Positions 58,416 to 64,000 of a stretch of 64,000 nucleotides of DNA are shown here, in pieces. Each line of letters opens with the position of its first letter. Position 1 is the first letter of the stretch. This DNA is from JAUMBM01 sp964645715. Lineage in GTDB: Bacteria > Bacteroidota > Bacteroidia > Chitinophagales > Saprospiraceae. Where the stretch lies: contig CAZYAO010000022.1 in NCBI GenBank assembly GCA_964645715.1, positions 1-64,000 of the forward strand. The letters run 5' to 3'. The notes beneath the pieces were generated by a model. The model saw only the letters and a list, made by a program, of their open reading frames with translations. It had not been told where the DNA came from and did not search any database. A program made the translations under genes and the position numbers.

Positions 58416-59705
58416 TTGAAATTCACTGCATTTGGTTTTCGCCCAGAACTTTTAGAAGGCTTAGATGCCATGGGCTTTAAAGACGCAACGCCCATACAGG
58501 AACAGGCCATTCCGGCTATCATGGATGGCAGAGATATTCTGGCTTGCGCACAAACAGGCACGGGCAAGACTGCCGCGTTCTTGCTACCGGTTCTCAATCA
58601 ATTGATAGCCAAGCCTAACGACGGTATTGATACACTGATTATCGAGCCCACGCGCGAGTTGGCAGTTCAGGTAGATCAACAACTCGAAGGCTTTGCGTAT
58701 TTCACCAACTGTAGCTCCGTTGCTGTATACGGTGGGCGCGACGGACAGTCGATGGAGATAGAGCGCAAAGCGCTAAAGCAAGGTGCTGATATTGTGGTGG
58801 CTACACCGGGGCGTCTCACGGCGCATCTGGACTTGGGCTATGTTGATTTCAGCAAGGTGCGTTTTTTGATTCTTGACGAAGCTGACCGTATGCTTGATAT
58901 GGGATTTGCCCCTGCGATAATGAATATTGTCAATCGTCTGCCAGTTGACCGGCAGACATTGCTGTTTTCGGCAACTATGCCGCCACAGATTCGAAAATTT
59001 GCCCAGCAAATGCTGCGCAAACCGGTGGAGATTAGTCTGGCTGTCTCTAAGCCTGCTGAAAAGATACAGCAGAATGCCATTGAAGTTGAAGATGAGATGA
59101 AGATCGCGCTGACGGCTCATTTACTGGCAGGGATGCAGGATGTTCAAAGGGTTATTATTTTTGCGGGTACGAAGAAGAGTGTCAAGGATCTTGCCAGCAG
59201 CCTGAAGAGGCGCGGTCTCAAGGCGGATGCGATTCATTCGGATCTTGCTCAGGAGGAGCGGGAGTCAAAGTTGGCATCTTTCCGCAGTGGTTCACTGCCA
59301 ATCGTGGTGGCTACGGATGTTTTGTCCCGTGGGATAGATATTAAAGGGATTGATGTGGTGATTAACTTTGACGTGCCAGGAGATGCAGAGGATTATGTGC
59401 ACCGCATAGGACGTACAGCCCGGGCAGATGAATCTGGTGTCGCTTACACTTTCATCAATCGTCGGGACAGGCGCAAATTTCTGCGCATCGAAGAATTGAT
59501 GGGTATGAAGGTCAAGTATATGCCACTACCTGCTGAGTTGGCAGCCAGTGCGGCCAAAGCTGAAAGGCAGGGGCAGCCACGCGGTCGTGAAGACGGAGGT
59601 TCGAGGGGTGGCGGACGGCCGCAGCAAAACAAACGCCAAGGTAACAAGAGAAGGCCACCGCGTCAGGATGCAGATGTTCGGCCTAATCAGAACGACGCAC
59701 AGTAA
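58416..59705 (+). CDS. DEAD-box RNA helicase
   Basis: 429 residues. Motifs in order: Q motif ATPIQEQAIPA, I AQTGTGKT, Ia PTRELA, II LDEADRML, III SAT, IV region, V DVLSRGIDI and VI HRIGRTAR. The C-terminus after about residue 370 is basic and Gly/Arg-rich, typical of RhlE/CsdA-like RNA-binding tails. The family start (KFTAFGFRPELLEGL) corresponds to a TTG at 58416; the nearby ATG at 58408 is out of frame. It encodes only Met-Lys-Phe-stop, and its TGA overlaps the TTG. It starts the run to truB, 17 bp before ftsX. Confidence 0.93.
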   Translation: MKFTAFGFRPELLEGLDAMGFKDATPIQEQAIPAIMDGRDILACAQTGTGKTAAFLLPVLNQLIAKPNDGIDTLIIEPTRELAVQVDQQLEGFAYFTNCSSVAVYGGRDGQSMEIERKALKQGADIVVATPGRLTAHLDLGYVDFSKVRFLILDEADRMLDMGFAPAIMNIVNRLPVDRQTLLFSATMPPQIRKFAQQMLRKPVEISLAVSKPAEKIQQNAIEVEDEMKIALTAHLLAGMQDVQRVIIFAGTKKSVKDLASSLKRRGLKADAIHSDLAQEERESKLASFRSGSLPIVVATDVLSRGIDIKGIDVVINFDVPGDAEDYVHRIGRTARADESGVAYTFINRRDRRKFLRIEELMGMKVKYMPLPAELAASAAKAERQGQPRGREDGGSRGGGRPQQNKRQGNKRRPPRQDADVRPNQNDAQ

Positions 59706-59722
59706 AGCAATATAAGTGAAAT

Positions 59723-60604
59723 ATGGCAGCTGCTACTGCAAATACGAACAATCGGCAGCGCAGGCCAACCTTTCTGTTGGTTGTGCTGAGCGTAGCCGTC
59801 GTGCTGTGGCTGTTGGGCTTATTTGCGCTTATGCTGATTCAGGTCAATGAACTCAACAGATTGCTGAAGGAAAAGGTCGACATCATTGTCGAAGTGCAGG
59901 ACAGCCTCTCAGTGGCAACAGTTGAGAGAATCGGCGCTCAGCTTGGCCGACAGCGATATGTAAGAGAAGCATCTGTGGAGTATATTAGCAAAGAAGAGGC
60001 TTTGCGACAACTAAGTAAGACATTTGGGGAGGAAATTCTCCGGCTGGAGCTTCCCAATCCGTTGTATAACAGCTATGTTTTCAATGCCTCCGTAGCTTAT
60101 CTGTCACCTGACAGCCTTAGGCGAATCAAAGATGAGTTGCTTCAACTGGAGGGCGTCGCAGATGTGTATTACCAAGAGTCATTGGCCGACCAGCTGGCGC
60201 TCAACTTTCAGTCGATGCTGTGGGTACTTTTGGGTATCGGGCTGCTGTTGATGTTCTTCAGTACCTTGTTGATACACAGTGTTGTGCGTTTAGCCTTAAA
60301 TGCGGACAGATTTCTCATAAAAACGCAGGAGCTGGTGGGAGCCTCCTGGGATTTTATAACCAGGCCATATCTTTGGAAGAGTGTCCGCAATGGTTTTTTT
60401 AGTGCACTATTGGCATTGCTGTTTTTGGCAGCTTTACAGTGGTGGATGGAAACAGAGCTGCCGGAGCTCCGACAGCTGCGTAATCCGCTGGCTCTGGGCG
60501 TACTGGCGGTGGTGATAATCCTGTTGGGTGTGGGAATCAATTGGCTAAGCACCTACGTAACGGTTCGCAGGTATTTGCGCTTGCGGGTTGATGATTTGTA
60601 TTGA
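59723..60604 (+). CDS. ftsX: Cell division permease-like protein FtsX
   Basis: 293 residues, four membrane segments. The first is TFLLVVLSVAVVLWLLGLFAL, followed by a periplasmic domain (about 45-165, with VDIIVEVQDSLS and RQRYVREASVEYISKEEAL). Three C-terminal segments follow. FtsX works with FtsE to control peptidoglycan hydrolases at the septum. ftsE is not in this window, as is usual in Bacteroidota. It sits in the conserved order ftsX-DUF3098-uppP-truB. Confidence 0.92.
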   Translation: MAAATANTNNRQRRPTFLLVVLSVAVVLWLLGLFALMLIQVNELNRLLKEKVDIIVEVQDSLSVATVERIGAQLGRQRYVREASVEYISKEEALRQLSKTFGEEILRLELPNPLYNSYVFNASVAYLSPDSLRRIKDELLQLEGVADVYYQESLADQLALNFQSMLWVLLGIGLLLMFFSTLLIHSVVRLALNADRFLIKTQELVGASWDFITRPYLWKSVRNGFFSALLALLFLAALQWWMETELPELRQLRNPLALGVLAVVIILLGVGINWLSTYVTVRRYLRLRVDDLY

Positions 60605-60635
60605 ATTGTAATGTTCTCATTAATGCAATAAGACA

Positions 60636-60956
60636 ATGGCAAAAAACAGTCCGGATAAGAAAAAGGTAGTCATCGGCACTAAGACAGCGGCTGCCGAACC
60701 TGCCAAAGCACGCACGCGCGTTGCGAGTGCTGTTGTTAGTGATCGCGAACTCACCTTTGGTCGTGATACGTATATATGGATGGGTATAGGTCTGGTCTTC
60801 ATTATGGTAGGCCTGGCGTTGATGAGTGGAGGTCAAATGCCTGATGCCGATACATGGGATCCTTCACTGATTTACAGCTTTCGCCGCATTACGCTGGCCC
60901 CAATATTCATTTTACTAGGGCTGGGGATAGAGATTTATGCCATTTTTCGTAAGTAA
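60636..60956 (+). CDS. DUF3098 small membrane protein
   Basis: 106 residues. A basic, Ala-rich N-terminal tail is followed by two membrane segments (YIWMGIGLVFIMVGLALMSGG and TLAPIFILLGLGIEIYAIF). The loop contains WDPSLIYSFRR, the conserved DUF3098 motif. Its conserved place between ftsX and uppP in Bacteroidota suggests an envelope or division role, but none has been shown as far as I know. 31 bp after ftsX and 17 bp before uppP. Confidence 0.9.
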   Translation: MAKNSPDKKKVVIGTKTAAAEPAKARTRVASAVVSDRELTFGRDTYIWMGIGLVFIMVGLALMSGGQMPDADTWDPSLIYSFRRITLAPIFILLGLGIEIYAIFRK

Positions 60957-60973
60957 TAAGCGCCTATCCAACT

Positions 60974-61768
60974 ATGCAGGAAACGCTCATAGCCATATTA
61001 CTGGGCATTGTCCAGGGTCTCACCGAGTTTCTACCAGTGAGCAGCAGCGGGCATCTGGAGCTGGCCAAGTATTTTCTGGGAGACACCAGCATGGCCAAGG
61101 AAAGTTTACTCATGACTATTGTACTTCACGCGGCTACAGCGCTGAGTACAGTTGTAGTCTTTCGAAAAGATATAGGGCAGATCTTCGCAGGTTTATTCCA
61201 GTTTCGGGATAATGAAGAAACCCGATTTAGCCTAAAGATTATTGTCTCGATGATTCCTGCCGGCTTGGTGGGTTTTTTCTATGAGGATGCACTTGATGCA
61301 CTTTTTGATAAGCAGGTGCCTTTGGTATCAATGATGCTCATTGTCACAGGGCTGTTGTTGCTGCTTGCCGACCGCGTCAAATCAGGTAAAGCTGAATTGG
61401 ATTTTAAAAATGCACTGTTGATTGGGATTGCTCAGGCGATTGCTATTCTGCCCGGTATTTCCCGATCGGGAGCAACCATTAGTACATCTGTACTGCTGGG
61501 TGTTGACCGGGCTCAGGCAGCTCGTTTTTCATTTTTGATGGTGCTGCCATTGATTTTGGGAAAAATTGCCAAGGATATTCTTGACGGAGATATAGGCCAG
61601 TCTGACCGTGTATTCGAGCTGGGCGCAGGTTTCGTGGCCGCTTTTTTCACTGGCTTACTTGCCTGCACTTGGATGATTCGCATTGTCAAGAATAGCAGAT
61701 TACACTACTTCGCCTATTACTGTATGGCTGTAGGGGCGTTGGCCATTGCAATCTATACCCTGACTTAA
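60974..61768 (+). CDS. uppP: Undecaprenyl-diphosphatase
   Basis: 264 residues, about eight membrane segments. BacA/UppP family: IVQGLTEFLPVSSSGHL (the active-site loop with Glu and Ser/His) and the second motif LPGISRSGATIS, plus VDRAQAARFSFL. It recycles the lipid carrier of peptidoglycan synthesis and confers bacitracin tolerance. It lies in the cell-envelope run, 9 bp before truB. Confidence 0.95.
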   Translation: MQETLIAILLGIVQGLTEFLPVSSSGHLELAKYFLGDTSMAKESLLMTIVLHAATALSTVVVFRKDIGQIFAGLFQFRDNEETRFSLKIIVSMIPAGLVGFFYEDALDALFDKQVPLVSMMLIVTGLLLLLADRVKSGKAELDFKNALLIGIAQAIAILPGISRSGATISTSVLLGVDRAQAARFSFLMVLPLILGKIAKDILDGDIGQSDRVFELGAGFVAAFFTGLLACTWMIRIVKNSRLHYFAYYCMAVGALAIAIYTLT

Positions 61769-61777
61769 AACACGACC

Positions 61778-62539
61778 ATGTTCATACTGCATCCCGCCGC
61801 TTCAACTTTGGAGGGTTGTGATTTTCTGCAAGGAGTTACCTTGTTGGTGGATAAGCCAGCTGGCTGGACATCTTTTGACGTAGTCAATAAGATACGTTTC
61901 CATCTGCGCAAAAAATTGGGAGTCAAAAAGATAAAGGTTGGCCATGCTGGCACACTGGATCCTATGGCAACAGGCTTGCTGATTATATGCACTGGCAAGG
62001 CTACTCGTTTGCTTACTGATTTTCAGGGGTTTGATAAGAGTTATACCGGGACTTTGCAATTGGGTGCAACCACGCCAAGCTATGATGCTGAGACAGCTGT
62101 AGATGCTTCTTACCCTTATGAGCACATTAGCCCGATACAGGCACAGCAGGCCTGTCAGGAACTGACGGGCCCTCTTGAACAGGTACCCCCCATGTACTCA
62201 GCGATTAAGAAGGACGGACAACCGCTGTACAAGAAGGCTCGCAAGGGAGAGACACTGGAGCTTGCCGGGCGCCCTGTAGTCATTCATACCTTTACAATTA
62301 CCCGATTTGAGTTGCCGGAGGCAGACTTTTTTGTTCGCTGCAGCAAAGGAACGTACATACGATCGTTGGCCTTTGATTTTGGTCGGGCACTCAATAGCGG
62401 CGCCTACCTGACAGCGCTCTGTCGGACAAGTATAGGCGAGTATGATTTAGAGCAGGCCTGGCAACTTGAGGCACTGCTGGAAGCTATTGCTTCATTGCCG
62501 CAAACAGCCGAGGAAGTTATTCAAACAGATGAAGCGTGA
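61778..62539 (+). CDS. truB: tRNA pseudouridine(55) synthase
   Basis: 253 residues. TruB isomerises U55 of most tRNAs. It shows DKPAGWTSFDVVNKI, the catalytic Asp in GHAGTLDPMATGLL, FDKSYTGTLQLG, and the late KGTYIRSLAFDFG. A short C-terminal part without PUA domain ends it, as in many Bacteroidota. Start ATG at 61778. Its stop overlaps the next gene's start (TGATG at 62537-62541). Confidence 0.95.
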   Translation: MFILHPAASTLEGCDFLQGVTLLVDKPAGWTSFDVVNKIRFHLRKKLGVKKIKVGHAGTLDPMATGLLIICTGKATRLLTDFQGFDKSYTGTLQLGATTPSYDAETAVDASYPYEHISPIQAQQACQELTGPLEQVPPMYSAIKKDGQPLYKKARKGETLELAGRPVVIHTFTITRFELPEADFFVRCSKGTYIRSLAFDFGRALNSGAYLTALCRTSIGEYDLEQAWQLEALLEAIASLPQTAEEVIQTDEA

Positions 62540-62895
62540 TGGTGCAGGAAGAAATTCTTTATGAGCTGAGGACGGGCCTAACCATTTACCTGCCACTGCT
62601 GGGTAAAATGGCGGATGAAGTTGTCGGGCAGGGTGTTTCAATTTATCCGATATTTGTAGCATTTAAGGGGCAGCAGGAAGTAGGGCTCGGACTGCCGGTC
62701 ATTCAGGCCGAACAAGGCAGGCATTTTGACTGGACGGTTCATATTAGCACGCTGGAAGAGCTTGCTTCCCGGCAGGTTATAGGAATGGAAAGGGTTGACA
62801 ACTTTAGGACTATCTACAAAGACGCTGCAGAACAGTTGTGTTTTTTGGTATGGGATGCAGGCCAAGCATCTTTTGCCTTTATCCCGCGAGTTTAA
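62539..62895 (+). CDS. Conserved hypothetical protein, 118 residues
   Basis: Begins at the ATG overlapping the truB stop; a GTG one codon earlier is also possible. Soluble, predicted alpha/beta, with segments MVQEEILYELRTGLTIYLPLLGKMADEVV, then VRHFDW-like GRHFDWTVHISTLEELASRQVIG and the end LCFLVWDAGQASFAFIPRV. No motif I recognise. Coupling to truB suggests it belongs to the same operon; it may be a lineage-specific partner. The 167-bp spacer after it shows nothing I can name. Confidence 0.7.
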   Translation: MVQEEILYELRTGLTIYLPLLGKMADEVVGQGVSIYPIFVAFKGQQEVGLGLPVIQAEQGRHFDWTVHISTLEELASRQVIGMERVDNFRTIYKDAAEQLCFLVWDAGQASFAFIPRV

Positions 62896-63062
62896 CAGGT
62901 GTGGTTTTTTACCCGACAGGATCCCCGATAGCACGTACACTCGGCCCAAGTGATATATACAGGCAGGAATAACTGATCTGTAGTATACGTTCTTTTTCAT
63001 TGCATAAACAGACTGGCTAGCTGCTATTGGCAGATTGCAGCCAGGCTATCAATTGACTGATT

Positions 63063-63938
63063 ATGAAAGGAATTATTCTTGCAGGCGGACTGGGTACACG
63101 ACTGTATCCTCTGACATTGGCCGTGAGCAAACAGCTGATGCCAGTGTATGATAAGCCCATGATATATTATCCCCTGTCTACGCTCTTATCGGCGGGTATT
63201 CGCGATATATTGATTATTTCGACGCCTGAGGATTTGCCCAATTTTAGTAAACTACTTGGAGATGGCAGTGATATAGGCTGTTCGTTTAGCTATCAACCGC
63301 AGTATGAGCCCAATGGGCTTGCGCAGGCATTTGTGCTGGGGGAGTCATTTATCGGGGCGGATCCTGCGGCACTTATTTTGGGTGATAATATTTTTTACGG
63401 AGCCGGTCTGAATGAACTGTTGGCAGCAAGCACTAATCCTACAGGCGGTGTCGTATTTGCTTATTGGGTGGCTGATCCCGAAAGATATGGTGTTGTAGAA
63501 TTTGATGATAATTTTCAGGCCATTTCCATTGAGGAGAAACCCGTCAGGCCCAAATCAAATTATGCAGTACCCGGCCTTTATTTCTACGACAATGAAGTAG
63601 TAGAAATCGCCAAAAACCTGCAACCCAGTACCAGAGGAGAATACGAAATTACCGATGTCAACAAGTATTACCTGTCACAAGGCCGGCTGCAGGTGGGACT
63701 TTTGGGACGGGGTGTTGCCTGGCTGGACACAGGTACCCACAAATCCTTGATGCAGGCAGGTCAGTTTATCGAGGTAATTGAAGACAGGCAAGGTCTCAAA
63801 ATTGGTTGTATCGAAGAGGTGGCCTATATCCAGGGGTTCATCGATGCTGGTCAGCTCGAACGACTGGCACATCGCTATCTCAAGAGTGGCTATGGCGAAT
63901 ATTTACTTCAGTTACTTGATCACTCTCGTCCGCAATGA
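63063..63938 (+). CDS. rfbA: Glucose-1-phosphate thymidylyltransferase
   Basis: 291 residues. Converts glucose 1-phosphate and dTTP to dTDP-glucose, the first step of dTDP-L-rhamnose synthesis. The N-terminal nucleotide-binding signature is IILAGGLGTRLYPLT, followed by KQLMPVYDKPMIYYPLS and LGDNIFYG with the metal-binding Asp. IEEKPVRPKSNYAVPGLYFYD and VAWLDTGTHKSLMQAG are also characteristic. rfbB, rfbC and rfbD are not adjacent on the right, where a different gene begins. Confidence 0.95.
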   Translation: MKGIILAGGLGTRLYPLTLAVSKQLMPVYDKPMIYYPLSTLLSAGIRDILIISTPEDLPNFSKLLGDGSDIGCSFSYQPQYEPNGLAQAFVLGESFIGADPAALILGDNIFYGAGLNELLAASTNPTGGVVFAYWVADPERYGVVEFDDNFQAISIEEKPVRPKSNYAVPGLYFYDNEVVEIAKNLQPSTRGEYEITDVNKYYLSQGRLQVGLLGRGVAWLDTGTHKSLMQAGQFIEVIEDRQGLKIGCIEEVAYIQGFIDAGQLERLAHRYLKSGYGEYLLQLLDHSRPQ

Positions 63939-64000
63939 GTAAGCAAAAACACAACCGTTGGTGGAAGTGGCTGATTGTGCCAGGAATTACCTTGGTAGCC
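63935..64000 (+). CDS. Start of a membrane protein gene, cut by the window edge
   Basis: ATG at 63935 overlaps the rfbA stop by 4 bp (ATGA). 22 residues are visible: a basic, Trp-rich start (MSKQKHNRWWKWL) leading into a hydrophobic segment (IVPGITLVA). This looks like an N-in membrane anchor, perhaps of a penicillin-binding or AsmA-type protein, but too little is present to identify it. Confidence 0.6.
   Translation, partial: MSKQKHNRWWKWLIVPGITLVA

Overview
The window looks like a scaffolded contig from a Bacteroidota genome of the Saprospiria type (Saprospiraceae/Lewinellaceae-like). Evidence: gldD and gldE beside ssb and mutY; the ftsX-DUF3098-uppP-truB run; a PorV/PorQ-family protein behind a giant protein with a type IX secretion (T9SS) style C-terminus; and recurrent Bacteroidota promoters (TTG, about 20 nt, TAnnTTTG). 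The genus is my inference. I saw no rRNA, tRNA, CRISPR array or insertion sequence. Three runs of exactly 100 N (3053-3152, 5870-5969, 15392-15491) are assembly gaps of unknown real length. Each interrupts a gene.

Layout. 1-9.3 kb: a membrane protein, CvpA-like protein, phosphoglycerate dehydrogenase, a giant kinase/M23/phospholyase fusion, a YfiT/DinB protein, then ftsH-rsfS divergent from birA. 9.3-15.4 kb: an AstE-like deacylase, lpxH and 3-hydroxyanthranilate dioxygenase, divergent from an SDR and cinA; recO; a broken secreted protein. 15.5-24.7 kb: an exported M14 peptidase convergent with the mutY-ssb-gldE-gldD-porin operon, then a sigma factor. 24.9-34.9 kb: metabolism (threonine dehydratase, NhaC antiporter, glycosylasparaginase, acyl-CoA dehydrogenase), a 41-residue membrane protein, dnaX, thrS and a lipoprotein. 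35.3-44.3 kb: a three-gene surface operon (TonB-type barrel, 1358-residue exported protein, PorV-like protein). 44.3-53.1 kb: greA-HIT, ruvC, a flippase-like protein, DUF3108 and DUF4230 proteins, and a stress-type cluster (rhodanese, Hsp20, P-loop kinase, APH-like kinase, UspA). 53.2-64 kb: ABC exporter, lpd, hpt, an rRNA methyltransferase, a DEAD-box helicase, ftsX-DUF3098-uppP-truB, rfbA and the start of one more gene.

Most of this is conserved core genome. The best leads are: an A10 slippery run in dnaX with stops just downstream in both alternative frames; a promoter placed directly before a strong terminator upstream of greA, which could make a roughly 50-nt RNA; the kinase-M23-phospholyase fusion; the surface operon with its intercistronic hairpins; the unlisted 41-residue membrane protein beside three palindromes; and four core genes that appear to start at TTG.
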